DNA of 44,735 bases from Desulfonatronovibrio magnus (GCF_000934755.1 NZ_JYNP01000049.1:1-44735); one strand, 5' to 3'. Counted from the stretch's first letter, positions 1-9,060 are shown. The notes: generated by a model from the sequence alone, not told the origin. Made by a program: numbers and translations.

Positions 1-480
1 CGCGATGCCTTTATTGAGCATCTGACTCATGACAGCTACGTGATCCAGGTATCTGAACTTAAGCAGCGTCGGCGTAACAAGCTTGAGCGGCTATTGTCAT
101 TTTTTGAACAAATGCATCTAAAGGCCAATGGACATCTCAAAGTTTACCATGATGATCTTGATGAAGAATTTCAAATTGTTCTGGATCGCCTGGCTCGTGC
201 AGCTTTGGATAAGGTCATCCGTGATGAGATGGATGTTGAGGATGAATTTCTGGAGCTTTTAAAACGCAAGGAACGCTCTCACGCTGAAACCTTGAAGGCA
301 ACGAGAAAGGAGTTGGAAGAAGTTAAAGTAAGGGAAGAAGAAGCGCGTGCACGGGCAGAGGAAGCACGAACACGGGAGGAGGAAGCACGAACCCGGGAAG
401 AGACTGAACGTCGTCAGAAGGAAGAAGCACTTGCCGAGCTTGCAGATCTAAAACGCATGCTGCAAAAGGTGAACACATGA
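1..480 (+). CDS. C-terminal part of an Rpn/PD-(D/E)XK transposase-like protein, cut by the window edge
   Basis: The reading frame is open from base 1, so the gene starts outside the window; the GTG at 40 is only an internal codon. The visible part (159 residues) contains a KLERLLSFFEQ segment, then a short stretch with the signature VEDEFLELL, then a long charged coiled coil made of repeated EEARTRE units. Rpn-family recombination-promoting nucleases and related PDDEXK transposase-like proteins typically end in this way (LLSxFDQ, then QMEVEDEYL, then a coiled coil). The nuclease core is not visible, so the family call rests on C-terminal resemblance from memory and is moderate at best. The nearly perfect EEAR(A/T)RE repeats may vary in number between strains. 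Confidence 0.5.
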   Translation, partial: RDAFIEHLTHDSYVIQVSELKQRRRNKLERLLSFFEQMHLKANGHLKVYHDDLDEEFQIVLDRLARAALDKVIRDEMDVEDEFLELLKRKERSHAETLKATRKELEEVKVREEEARARAEEARTREEEARTREETERRQKEEALAELADLKRMLQKVNT

Positions 481-654
481 GCATTTTGAATGCTGTTTCA
501 CTTTTCTATCAGTACAGCGACATCTTGTGTAAATTATGCTTTGTTCATCGGGGACTTGATCCAGGGACCAGGTATTTTTATTTGATCTTGCTGGACACTT
601 GCCAAATGAATACCAAAACACTTTGACTGTCCAGTTCTTTATGGAGATGAGTTT

Positions 655-1038
655 ATGGCTACATTAAGGGACTATGGTTCAATAATCAGATTCAGCAGGG
701 ATGACGGCCTGAAAAGATGTATGGGGAAAGTTGAGCTGGCCCAGGAAATGTCTCATATTTTTGTTAATGAAAGTTTGCCCAAATATCTACCTTCCTTAAT
801 CAAGGGCGTCCAGGAAAGGGATTGTCTTCTTGTTCAGAAGAATGCTCATGGTATCAAAGGTGGATGCGGGGCAATAGGTTTTATCAGGTGCATGGAAATG
901 GCGTATGATCTGGAAAAGGCTGCAAAAGAAAATGATTATGATAGGGTTAAACTGATATTTCCATTATTGCTTGATGAGATCAACGAGGTATCTCAGCTTA
1001 TTAAAGATGGTAGTTATAGCGAAAATATTAACAATTAA
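655..1038 (+). CDS. Stand-alone Hpt (histidine phosphotransfer) domain protein
   Basis: The 127-residue protein is essentially one Hpt four-helix domain. His65 lies in AHGIKGGCGAIG, the H-x-x-KG motif of Hpt domains, and would accept and pass on a phosphoryl group between receiver domains in a phosphorelay. No kinase, transmembrane or output domain is present. The gene lies 47 bases upstream of aroC, and a single-domain receiver follows aroC, so the two could be partners; this is an inference from proximity. No cognate histidine kinase is in the window. The start ATG at 655 follows a GGAGATGAG sequence that can serve as ribosome binding site. Confidence 0.85.
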   Translation: MATLRDYGSIIRFSRDDGLKRCMGKVELAQEMSHIFVNESLPKYLPSLIKGVQERDCLLVQKNAHGIKGGCGAIGFIRCMEMAYDLEKAAKENDYDRVKLIFPLLLDEINEVSQLIKDGSYSENINN

Positions 1039-1085
1039 CTGATAACAGATAACTTTTAACTCTGAAGTTAAGACAGGAACAGGTT

Positions 1086-2144
1086 ATGAGCGGTGATTCT
1101 TTTGGCAGAATTTTTCGGGTTACTACTTTTGGTGAGTCCCATGGACCAGGCCTTGGGGGAATAGTTGAAGGATGCCCAGCAGGCATTGAAATCAGCGAAA
1201 ATATTATTCAGGCAGAGCTGGACAGGAGAAAGCCTGGCAAGGGTCCACTTTCAACCAAAAGAAAAGAGCCTGATGTCGTCAGACTTTTGTCTGGAGTTTT
1301 TAATGGTATGACTACAGGTACAGCCATAGGTTTTTATATTGAAAATAAAGATCAGCGGTCAAAGGATTATTCCCAAATCAAGGATATTTACAGGCCCGGC
1401 CATGGCGATTATACTTATGATGCCAAGTTTGGGTTCAGAGATTATCGTGGGGGAGGCAGATCTTCAGGCAGGGAAACAGTATCGAGAGTTGCGGCCGGTG
1501 CCATTGCCGGGTCTTTATTGCAGAATTATGGAATCAGCCTGTTTGCTTATACTAAAGAGCTTGGCGGAATTTCCGCTGGCTTTAAGTCAGCTCAAGCCAT
1601 CTACGAAAATGTTTTTGCCTGCGCTGATCCAGATTCAGTTCCAATATGGGAAAAATTAGTGGCAGAGGTCAAAAAAGAAGGGGATACCTTAGGTGGAGTT
1701 GTAGAGATTGTTGTTGAAAATGTTCCAGCTGGACTTGGTGAACCCGTGTTTGACAAACTCGATGCCAGACTGGCCTATGCCCTTATGGGAGTTGGGGCTG
1801 TTAAGGGTGTTGAAATTGGCAGCGGTTTTGAAGCAGCCAGGCTTAAAGGAAGTGAAAATAATGACACCATGACTAAAAGCGGTTTTAATTCCAATATGGC
1901 TGGAGGAATTCTGGCAGGTATTTCATCAGGACAGCCTGTAGTTGTCCGGGTGGCAGTGAAGCCCATTCCTTCCATAGCCAAAACCCAGACAACGCTTAAC
2001 AATAAAGGTCAAGAGACTGATATTAATATCGGAGGCCGCCATGATATCAGTGCCATACCCAGGATTGTGCCTGTTTTGAAGGCTATGACTGCTATAACCG
2101 TTGCGGATATGCTCCTGCTTCATCAGGCAAGAAAGAATGAGTGA
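1086..2144 (+). CDS. aroC: Chorismate synthase
   Basis: This enzyme makes chorismate from 5-enolpyruvylshikimate-3-phosphate, the last step of the shikimate pathway, with reduced FMN as cofactor. The 352-residue length is normal for the family. The N-terminal FRVTTFGESHGPGLG motif, the RRKPG segment, the RPGHGDYTYDAKFGFRDYRGGGR region and a C-terminal GRHDISAIPRIVP segment are all present, so the enzyme appears intact. The start ATG at 1086 has AGGAACAGG upstream. The gene sits between an Hpt protein and a receiver protein on the same strand with gaps of about 50 bases, which suggests co-transcription without an obvious biochemical link. Confidence 0.97.
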   Translation: MSGDSFGRIFRVTTFGESHGPGLGGIVEGCPAGIEISENIIQAELDRRKPGKGPLSTKRKEPDVVRLLSGVFNGMTTGTAIGFYIENKDQRSKDYSQIKDIYRPGHGDYTYDAKFGFRDYRGGGRSSGRETVSRVAAGAIAGSLLQNYGISLFAYTKELGGISAGFKSAQAIYENVFACADPDSVPIWEKLVAEVKKEGDTLGGVVEIVVENVPAGLGEPVFDKLDARLAYALMGVGAVKGVEIGSGFEAARLKGSENNDTMTKSGFNSNMAGGILAGISSGQPVVVRVAVKPIPSIAKTQTTLNNKGQETDINIGGRHDISAIPRIVPVLKAMTAITVADMLLLHQARKNE

Positions 2145-2193
2145 TGCTCACATTGATAGATTTTATAACAGGATACATCAAAAGGCTTGAATT

Positions 2194-2598
2194 ATGAAAA
2201 TTCTTATTGCTGATGATGAAAGGATAAGCAGAAAAACAATTAGCAGAATTGTCGAGGAGTTTGGAGAAATTACTGCTGTTGATGATGGAAAAACTGCTTT
2301 TGCCAGCTTCATCAGGGCCCATGAGTCAGGCAAACCATTTGAACTGATACTTCTGGATGTTGGTATGCCTGGAATGCTGGGTACTGAGGTCCTTTTTTTT
2401 ATCCGTAAATTTGAGGAAAAGAAGAATATTGATCCTGAAAACAGATCCAAGGTCGTAATTATTACTTCATATTCAGATGAAGAAACAGTTAAAAGCAGCA
2501 TCAAGCATCAGTGCAACGCATATCTGCTTAAGCCATTGAACCGGGAAAAGGTCATGGCCAAGATCGGTGGGCTGTTAAAGGCTGCACCATCCGAGTAG
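2194..2598 (+). CDS. Single-domain response regulator (CheY-like receiver)
   Basis: The 134-residue protein is a complete receiver domain. Acidic residues Asp7 and Asp8, phospho-acceptor Asp55 (ILLDVGMP), Thr91 (IITSYS) and Lys113 (LLKPLN) are all in place, so it should be phosphorylatable. There is no DNA-binding or enzymatic output domain. It probably acts through protein contacts or as a phosphate shuttle, and the Hpt protein two genes upstream is a candidate partner. It follows aroC by 49 bases. Its stop codon (2596-2598) overlaps a GTG that could extend the next gene. Confidence 0.9.
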   Translation: MKILIADDERISRKTISRIVEEFGEITAVDDGKTAFASFIRAHESGKPFELILLDVGMPGMLGTEVLFFIRKFEEKKNIDPENRSKVVIITSYSDEETVKSSIKHQCNAYLLKPLNREKVMAKIGGLLKAAPSE

Positions 2599-2621
2599 TG
2601 TTAAAAAATCATGAGGTTATT

Positions 2622-4655
2622 ATGAGAAAATTTATATGTGTAATGATTTGTTTAATTTTTTTGGCAACATTATCCTGTTCAACGACTCATGTTAATGAAC
2701 AGACAAATGAGCTGAGTTACTTAGATCAGCTGCCACTTCTGCTGGATCGGGAGCTGTTTTTTGATGACGCAGATATTGACGGAGCCAGGCTGTCTCCAGA
2801 TGGCAAGTCCATCATGTTTCGGCAAAGGTACAATGGGGTGATGAATATCTGGGTCAAAAGTATTGGCGAGCCCTTTGAAATGGCAAGGCCCATGACTGCT
2901 GACTCCCGTCCAGTGCATGGTTTCTTCTGGAGCAGAGACAGCAGGCTGATTCTGTATGTCCAGGACCAGGATGGTGATGAGAATTATAACCTTTTTGCAG
3001 TCAATCCAGCACATGAGCCTGATCCTGAGACAGGTGTTCCTGCTCCAAAAATTATTACTGAATATCAGGATGTTCAGACCAGAATTTTTTCTGTTCCCCG
3101 TGAAGATCATGAGCATATTATAATTGGCATTAATGAGCGGGATCCATCACTACATGATGCATACAGGGTAAATCTCAATACTGGTGAGCGTGAGCTGATT
3201 TTTGAAAATACTCAGAACATTACAGGCTGGACTTTTGATGACTATGGAAAATTACGTTTTGTTTCCAGACAGACCCCGGATGGAGGATCAGAAATCCTGA
3301 GGGTAGAGGAAGATGAACTTCAGCAGGTATATCAGGTAGCTTTTGGAGAAAGTGCCTGGATTACAAGGTTTTGTGAAGATAATGAGCGGGTATACATGGT
3401 CACAAACAAAGGTGATGATGTTGATCTCAGCAGACTGGTCATTTTTGATCCTGAAACCGGACGAAAAGAGCTTGTGCAAAAAGATCCCAAAGGCGAAGTA
3501 GATTTTGGAGGAGCAATTTTTTCTGAATTAACTCATGAATTGCTGGCTACTTTTTATGTTGGAGATAAGGCTCGGATTTACTTTCACGATGAGCAGTTCA
3601 AGGAAGATTATGAACAGATAAGATCACAAATCACTGAGGGAGATATTCATTTCAGATCAAGAAGTGATGATGAAAATACTTGGCTCATAGTAGTCAGTCG
3701 CGATATTGATCCGGGCAGCGTTTATACTTTTGACCGCAACACTCAGGAAGTTGATCTGTTGTACAGATCCAGGCCTGATCTGCCTTCAGACCATCTGGCA
3801 TTTATGGAGCCCATCAGGTACAAGTCAAGGGATGGATTGTCCATTCCAGCTTATCTGACTCTGCCGAGAGGCCCGGAACCTGAAAACCTGGCATTGGTAG
3901 TGCTCCCGCATGGCGGCCCCTGGGTTCGGGATACATGGGGGTATGACCCGCAAGTTCAGTTTCTGGCAAATCGGGGATATGCGGTACTGCAGCCCAATTT
4001 CAGAGGATCTTCTGGTTTTGGCAAAAGTTTTTTGAATGCCGGTAACAAGGAATGGGGCACTGGTTATATGCAGCATGATATAACAGCCGGAGTTAAATAT
4101 CTGATTGACAAAGGTATAGCCGATCCTGAACGTGTAGCTATTTACGGGGCATCCTATGGTGGGTTTGCTGCATTGTCCGGTCTGACTTTCACCCCGGATC
4201 TTTATGCGGCAGGTATATCCAATGTCGGCCCTTCCAATATTATTACCCTTATTGAATCTGTTCCACCTTACTGGCTGCCGGTAATCAGAACCTTTCATCT
4301 GCGTGTGGGCGATCCGGATGATCCGGAAGACAGGGCCAGACTGAAGGAACAGTCTCCACTTTTTTCAGCAGATCAGATCAAGGCCCCTCTGCTTGTGGTG
4401 CAGGGAGCTAATGATCCGAGAGTCATTCAGCGTGAATCAGATCAGATTGTAGAAGTTTTGCGTGAAAAGGGGAGGCAGGTTCACTATCTTGTGGCCCCTG
4501 ATGAGGGGCACGGTTTCACTGCAAGAGAGAACAGACTTGCTTTGTTTGTGAAAATGGAACGCTTTTTTTCCCGGTATCTTGGAGGAAGATCTCAGACCCA
4601 AGTAGATCCGGATATCGCGCAAAGGCTTGAAGAAATTACTGTTTATCCCAGGTAA
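2622..4655 (+). CDS. S9 (prolyl oligopeptidase) family serine peptidase, exported
   Basis: From ATG 2622 the protein has 677 residues: a signal-like N-terminus with a hydrophobic stretch ending in LSCSTT (possible but imperfect lipobox), a beta-propeller-like region (about residues 40-400) and a C-terminal alpha/beta hydrolase domain. The triad is visible: Ser511 in GASYGG, Asp598 in GANDPR and His630 in EGHGF. Such enzymes cleave short peptides, often after proline or acidic residues; the substrate is not predictable here. An in-frame GTG at 2598 would add eight residues, but ATG 2622 has GAGG about 5 bases upstream and gives a proper signal peptide, so it is preferred. The likely location is periplasmic or membrane-anchored. 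Confidence 0.9.
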   Translation: MRKFICVMICLIFLATLSCSTTHVNEQTNELSYLDQLPLLLDRELFFDDADIDGARLSPDGKSIMFRQRYNGVMNIWVKSIGEPFEMARPMTADSRPVHGFFWSRDSRLILYVQDQDGDENYNLFAVNPAHEPDPETGVPAPKIITEYQDVQTRIFSVPREDHEHIIIGINERDPSLHDAYRVNLNTGERELIFENTQNITGWTFDDYGKLRFVSRQTPDGGSEILRVEEDELQQVYQVAFGESAWITRFCEDNERVYMVTNKGDDVDLSRLVIFDPETGRKELVQKDPKGEVDFGGAIFSELTHELLATFYVGDKARIYFHDEQFKEDYEQIRSQITEGDIHFRSRSDDENTWLIVVSRDIDPGSVYTFDRNTQEVDLLYRSRPDLPSDHLAFMEPIRYKSRDGLSIPAYLTLPRGPEPENLALVVLPHGGPWVRDTWGYDPQVQFLANRGYAVLQPNFRGSSGFGKSFLNAGNKEWGTGYMQHDITAGVKYLIDKGIADPERVAIYGASYGGFAALSGLTFTPDLYAAGISNVGPSNIITLIESVPPYWLPVIRTFHLRVGDPDDPEDRARLKEQSPLFSADQIKAPLLVVQGANDPRVIQRESDQIVEVLREKGRQVHYLVAPDEGHGFTARENRLALFVKMERFFSRYLGGRSQTQVDPDIAQRLEEITVYPR

Positions 4656-4690
4656 ATATATTTCCCGCCCCCTGCAAAGGTAATAGGAAA

Positions 4691-5407
4691 ATGAAATCAG
4701 ACGACAAACTGTTAAATCTGCTTAAGCAAATTCAAGGTGTCAATGTATTGCCTTATGATTTGAATCAGGAAGAACTTGTGATTCTTGATTTGACAGCTGA
4801 AAATCAGGAAATGAATAATATAGATCCTGCTGATGCAGTGGCTTTCAGTAAATATATTTTATCGTTGTTGAACCGTTCTGGGGCGCGAGTGGCTATTGGC
4901 AAATATAATGAAAATAGAACCATATATGATAAAAGTGCTGTATTCGGCTCAGAAAATACTGATCAAGGCCAGCGTACTCGACGAAGAACTCTACATATTG
5001 GTCTGGACTTATGGACTGCATCAGGAACGTCAGTTCTGGCAGCACTGGATGGATGGGTGCACAGTTTTCAGGATAATAATGCACTGGGCGACTACGGACC
5101 GACCATTATCCTGAAACACGTAATTGACGAGGTTGAGTTTTTTACATTGTACGGACATTTAAACAGGCAATCTCTCGAAGAAAAAGATATCGGTCAATTT
5201 GTAAAGGCAGGCCAGGAAATAGCGCAACTCGGTGATCCTGATGAGAATGGCAACTGGCCGCCTCACCTGCACTTTGAAATTATTAGAGATATGCGCGGAA
5301 TGCATGGAGATTTTCCTGGGGTGTGTGCTCTTAGCAGAAGAGATGAGTTTCTTGAACTATGTCCTGATCCTAATCTTCTTCTGAAAATCAAAGCCCTTAT
5401 GGATTGA
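4691..5407 (+). CDS. M23-family (LytM-like) zinc metallopeptidase domain protein
   Basis: The 238-residue protein has an uncharacterised N-terminal region (about 1-95) and a C-terminal M23 peptidase domain with its zinc motifs: H102-x3-D106 (HIGLD), His156 in YGHLN, and H192-x-H194 in PPHLHFE. M23 enzymes usually cut peptidoglycan cross-bridges. No signal peptide or membrane segment is evident, which is unusual for a wall hydrolase. A similar M23 module is found in cytoplasmic multidomain proteins next to aminoglycoside-kinase-like or aminotransferase domains, so a non-wall role is possible. It follows the S9 peptidase by 35 bases. Confidence 0.85.
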   Translation: MKSDDKLLNLLKQIQGVNVLPYDLNQEELVILDLTAENQEMNNIDPADAVAFSKYILSLLNRSGARVAIGKYNENRTIYDKSAVFGSENTDQGQRTRRRTLHIGLDLWTASGTSVLAALDGWVHSFQDNNALGDYGPTIILKHVIDEVEFFTLYGHLNRQSLEEKDIGQFVKAGQEIAQLGDPDENGNWPPHLHFEIIRDMRGMHGDFPGVCALSRRDEFLELCPDPNLLLKIKALMD

Positions 5408-5414
5408 CGGCCAT

Positions 5415-5510
5415 GGGAGATTAAGCATTTCTGAAAAGTCAATATAGGGGGGGCATTATGCGTTTCTGACAATTAGATAGGGGACAGTCCCGAAGCCAGG
5501 AACAGTCCCA
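5415..5510. mobile_element. Two nested, truncated copies of the GGGAGCATTACGCG inverted-repeat element
   Basis: Bases 5415-5446 resemble the terminal repeat followed by AAAAGTCAATA as at the left end of the copy at 19312. At 5447 a second terminus begins (GGGGGGCATTATGCG), followed by the TAGGGGACAGTCCCGAAGCCAGG core. Both copies lack their distal ends. The second runs directly into a CTTCAGC-type tandem repeat. Confidence 0.6.
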
Positions 5511-5518
5511 GCTCCAAT

Positions 5519-5578
5519 CCATTCTGCCTTCCTTCCGTCTTCAGCTTCCCACTTTCCGCTTTCAGCCTTCCACCTTCT
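5519..5578. repeat. Degenerate 7-8 bp tandem repeat (CTTCMGCTTTCC type)
   Basis: The stretch contains back-to-back degenerate units of the form CTTCC(G/A)(T/C)CTT and CTTCAGC, rich in pyrimidines on this strand. It lies between the truncated inverted-repeat elements and the stop codon of the radical SAM gene. Similar patches lie at 25764, 25917, 34567 and 40733. Confidence 0.6.
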
Positions 5579-8065
5579 TTACTCCCTTAGAAAAAAGTGT
5601 CTGTTGCTCGCAACAGTCAGGCCCTTGACTTCTATGACTGGGTGGCCGTCCTGCTCGCTGACTCCCTGAGGCCAATGATAGTCAGGATCTATTTTACGAT
5701 AGTAGCTTAGAGAGTACGGAAGCAGCTTCATCCATACACTGCCCTCATTTTTGTCTGGATCGCTGCTGTCTGGAATTTCAGCTTTGACTATTCTGGCTGT
5801 GAAGTTAAAATCTGCGTCTCCAAGAGGAGTTTTAACTGCGTACAGAGGCACTTCCCTTCCGCTCTGATGTCGGCGCAAATTGGTGGCTATATGAATGACT
5901 GTTGTGGCATCTACCGGTGAAGACGCGTTCCATTTTTCCTGGACCGGCATGCCCGCAGTATAAAGAAGCAGCAACTCTATTCCGATCTGCCTGCATTTAT
6001 AGCAGATTTTTTTCATTTCATCTTCATTGTCGTTTATTCCTGATAAAAGAAGAATATTGTTGTAGACCGTGACTCCTTTGCTCAGGAAATTGCGGATAAG
6101 GTGGCCATGTACTTCTTGTATCTCTGAAGAATGAATGAATTGTGTTTCAAGCTCCACTCTTGTGGGAGAGGACGCATTGAGTAGATTGAGCCCGGCAATG
6201 GTGTCCACAACTTCATCACTGAAGAGATCGGGCTGATAAGCAAAAGTCAGGCTGCGTACCCGCATGGCCCTGATATGAGGTATCAGCTGCAGTTCTTTGG
6301 CATACATGGGCAACATTTCAACGCAATCCAAAAGGCTCTTGCGGGGAGTAAGAATAACATCGGTCAGTTCAGTATGCTCAGAGATGTAGTTCATGGCATC
6401 ACGAAAGTCTTCAAGAGCCTGGATATCCATTTCAACAGTGGTCAGGTGAGGGCGTTTAAGTGCTGGTATCCCTGTATTAACAATGGAAAAGGGCAGGCGC
6501 TGATCTTTGATTGTTTCTTTTTGCAGAAATTCTAAATTTTCCTGTTTAAAAGGTCTGGCCGGGGCAGCGTGTTCAGTTATGGATCCAAGGTAAAGAGACT
6601 CATCGCCTATCTCTGCCATAAAAGCTGAATCCAAAGTGCCTGCACTGTTTACTCTTGCTTCCTTGAGTTCAAACTGAGGCGCAAATTCTCTGAAGTATTC
6701 CTGGGTATATGGAGAGCGAATCCATATTTTTCCGGAATATTCCCTGCTTGGCTCCACAGCCCATCCACTGGTGTTCCAGTCGATCTTTCCGATGCGGGTG
6801 GCAGTGCAGATGATGGGGATGGCCCGATCTGAAAGATAAGCGCGCATGTATGCGGCAGCCTTGTGACCTGCTGAAATGGGTGTCCAATAGACCTTGTTGC
6901 CCTGAATGGGGCTGCATGGGATATACACATAATGTATTTCAGAGCCTGCTCCGCGCAATTCATTATACAGGCTGGTAAGCTCCTGCCCTGAGTCGTTGCA
7001 ATTGTTGAGGAAAGGTGTCTGGGTATAGACCCCGACTCCATTGCTGACCAGCTTGGAGATGATGTCTAAGCTGTAATGTGATATTTCATCAGGGTGGATA
7101 AAATGTGTAGCTATTTCAATACGCTTGTTGTCAGCCTGAAGGGATCTGCTTTTTTCAGTAAGATATTCCAGCCAGAATGATTCATGGGCATAAAAGAGCT
7201 GGGGATAATATGAGATGCATCTTGAGGCGATTCTAATGGTCTGGATGTGCGGAATCTGCTCGAGCCCTTCGATGGCGCAGGTCAGGGTGTCCTTGTTGAG
7301 TAATGGCTCCCCACCTGTCAAAACGATCTCCTTGATGCGCGGTGAGTTCTTAATGTGTTCTAATGCAGTAAGAACGTCTTTAATCTTGGGCGTCGGCAAA
7401 TTGCGGCAATCCTTATGTTTGCGGAAACAGAATCTGCAATACACGGGACAACTCATATGCAGCACAAATATGGGCCGGTTCTGATACATCTGTTCCAGGA
7501 GCCCTTTATGAAACTGACCAACCCAGGTGTTTCTCAGCCCTGATTCGTCCAGTTCCTCTACAAAAGGCATAAATTGATAAGCTACATGCTTAGAAATGCG
7601 TGACTGCCTGATTACATGCTTGGATAAACGCACCGGATACTTGTCAATTACTTTCTGCAGATCTTCCCGTTCATCTTCAGGCACACTGACATTGGTCAGC
7701 TGTTCATAAGTGGCAACATCTTTTATGCCGCACAGTGTGTCACCAGGTATGATTACCTCCAGAATGGGCAGTAGAAATCTCTTGGGAAGCTCAATATCTC
7801 CGGCAAATACCCTGGTTTCTGATTTATGATTTGCAGGTTCAAGCTGAGAAATGACGGTCTTGAAAAAGTCATATTCGCTCATGCCGGCAACATGCAGAAG
7901 ATTGGAAAAACGGTTTTCGGTACCCAGTATCCGGCAAAATTCCTGCCCCAGGAAAGCCGGTTCACCATAAAGGTCCAGAAATCCCAAAACAGCATTTTTC
8001 AATTCTTCAACAAATACTTCAATGTTTTCCCCTGAATGGGTGAAAGTAACATTAATCTCCTGCAT
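5579..8065 (-). CDS. KamA-like radical SAM protein with a second, cluster-less copy of the domain
   Basis: This is an 828-residue protein, roughly twice the usual length of lysine-2,3-aminomutase-like enzymes. The first radical SAM domain (about 130-470) has C206-x3-C210-x2-C213 for the [4Fe-4S] cluster and GGEP at 251-254 for S-adenosylmethionine. The region about 545-790 repeats the order of motifs in the first domain (ILT/VLT strand, IPHI, FIH-x-x-EI, GV-x-VY, GIND/CNDS) but has no CxxxCxxC motif. The PLP-lysine motif (PGGGGK) of true aminomutases is not found in either half, so an aminomutase activity is doubtful. The reaction is unknown. The start ATG at 8065 has AAGGA 7-8 bases upstream. 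A MucR regulator lies upstream on the same strand, 63 bases away. Confidence 0.85.
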   Translation of the reverse strand: MQEINVTFTHSGENIEVFVEELKNAVLGFLDLYGEPAFLGQEFCRILGTENRFSNLLHVAGMSEYDFFKTVISQLEPANHKSETRVFAGDIELPKRFLLPILEVIIPGDTLCGIKDVATYEQLTNVSVPEDEREDLQKVIDKYPVRLSKHVIRQSRISKHVAYQFMPFVEELDESGLRNTWVGQFHKGLLEQMYQNRPIFVLHMSCPVYCRFCFRKHKDCRNLPTPKIKDVLTALEHIKNSPRIKEIVLTGGEPLLNKDTLTCAIEGLEQIPHIQTIRIASRCISYYPQLFYAHESFWLEYLTEKSRSLQADNKRIEIATHFIHPDEISHYSLDIISKLVSNGVGVYTQTPFLNNCNDSGQELTSLYNELRGAGSEIHYVYIPCSPIQGNKVYWTPISAGHKAAAYMRAYLSDRAIPIICTATRIGKIDWNTSGWAVEPSREYSGKIWIRSPYTQEYFREFAPQFELKEARVNSAGTLDSAFMAEIGDESLYLGSITEHAAPARPFKQENLEFLQKETIKDQRLPFSIVNTGIPALKRPHLTTVEMDIQALEDFRDAMNYISEHTELTDVILTPRKSLLDCVEMLPMYAKELQLIPHIRAMRVRSLTFAYQPDLFSDEVVDTIAGLNLLNASSPTRVELETQFIHSSEIQEVHGHLIRNFLSKGVTVYNNILLLSGINDNEDEMKKICYKCRQIGIELLLLYTAGMPVQEKWNASSPVDATTVIHIATNLRRHQSGREVPLYAVKTPLGDADFNFTARIVKAEIPDSSDPDKNEGSVWMKLLPYSLSYYRKIDPDYHWPQGVSEQDGHPVIEVKGLTVASNRHFFLRE

Positions 8066-8128
8066 GAGTGATTCCTTATTCTTGCACTATATAAGTTTGT
8101 GAGGCATGAAGTACTAATAACAGCACAA

Positions 8129-8527
8129 TTATTTAAAGTTGATATTTCTTTTTTTCCACAATTCCATTTCATTCATTTTTTTACGCCGATCTCTTGCCAG
8201 TGACTTGCATACCAGTGACGCATTCTTTTTGAATCCCCATTTTTCTTTGTATTCGTCCGGGGTGAGATCGTGTTTGGCAAGGTGTTTTTTGGTTATTACC
8301 TTGAATTGCTTGCCACATTCAAGACAGATGATGGTTCTCTCCTTTATTGACTTTTTGGGATCAACTGCTGGTTCGTTCCTGACATCCTCTTCTTCACTGT
8401 CAGACATGGCTGATTGAATGCCTTTTGTTACTGTAAGAATCATGGAGTTAATTTCTTCCTCTGTCATGTTACGCACAGATGCTTGAGCTTTCACAATTTC
8501 CAGGGCCTGTTTAAGATGGTCTTCCAT
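8129..8527 (-). CDS. MucR/Ros-family zinc-finger transcriptional regulator
   Basis: The 132-residue protein has a C-terminal Ros/MucR domain with a prokaryotic zinc finger formed by Cys68, Cys71, His82 and His86 (CLECGKQFKVITKKHLAKH). It is followed by the characteristic LTPDEYKEKWGF segment and a basic tail. The N-terminal 60 residues are acidic and helical. MucR proteins bind AT-rich promoters and often act as H-NS-like repressors of many genes, including their own. An ATG at 8527 with AGGAG upstream starts the gene. The 530 bases upstream are AT-rich, which fits autoregulation. It may share a transcript with the downstream radical SAM gene. Confidence 0.92.
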   Translation of the reverse strand: MEDHLKQALEIVKAQASVRNMTEEEINSMILTVTKGIQSAMSDSEEEDVRNEPAVDPKKSIKERTIICLECGKQFKVITKKHLAKHDLTPDEYKEKWGFKKNASLVCKSLARDRRKKMNEMELWKKRNINFK

Positions 8528-9050
8528 TTTTTTTCTCCTTGTTGTTAATGGATATTTGTAATGTCTTGGTCTTTTACATGGGGCATAAAAAATTGCATAC
8601 TCAGTAATTATTTTCGTTTGATATGAAAATTATAATTAAAAAAATGTGCTGGCATGCTTGCCCTTATCTCTTCAATGAACTGATCTGATACAGATATTAT
8701 AAATATAATGTTATATATTATTGACTACTTGTGAAGATGTGTCAAGTCTTAATACATTTGTGAAAATAATTGCTTATAATGATGTCGCCAAGTGCAGGCC
8801 GTGTAATACTGATTATGGCATTTTCAACTATTATCTGATCATTAAAATATATTAATTTTACTGCAACAGTCAATTTTCAAAGTGCTACTCAAGAGCTTGT
8901 CATCAAAAGGAATATACTGATATAATGTTTTCATGATGATAAGAATAATGATTGATTCTTAACGTTCAATGTTGATGGTTTTTTTGATATATTTGCTCAT
9001 GGTAAAATTCGTCAGAGGCATAGCATTTTTCACAATTTCATATGCCAGGG
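8528..9050. other. AT-rich intergenic stretch upstream of the MucR gene
   Basis: No convincing gene is visible. The stretch is strongly AT-rich with many TATAAT-like words (for example around 8690-8720), so a promoter cannot be singled out. A 77-codon frame starting at 8969 runs into the inverted-repeat element and is not considered a gene. The AT-richness is typical of regions bound by MucR/H-NS-like proteins. Confidence 0.5.
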
Positions 9051-9060
9051 AAGCAATAAG

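Noticed and set aside
5579-8065. Genuine lysine 2,3-aminomutase
   Set aside because: The PLP-binding PGGGGK motif is missing and the protein is about double the expected length.
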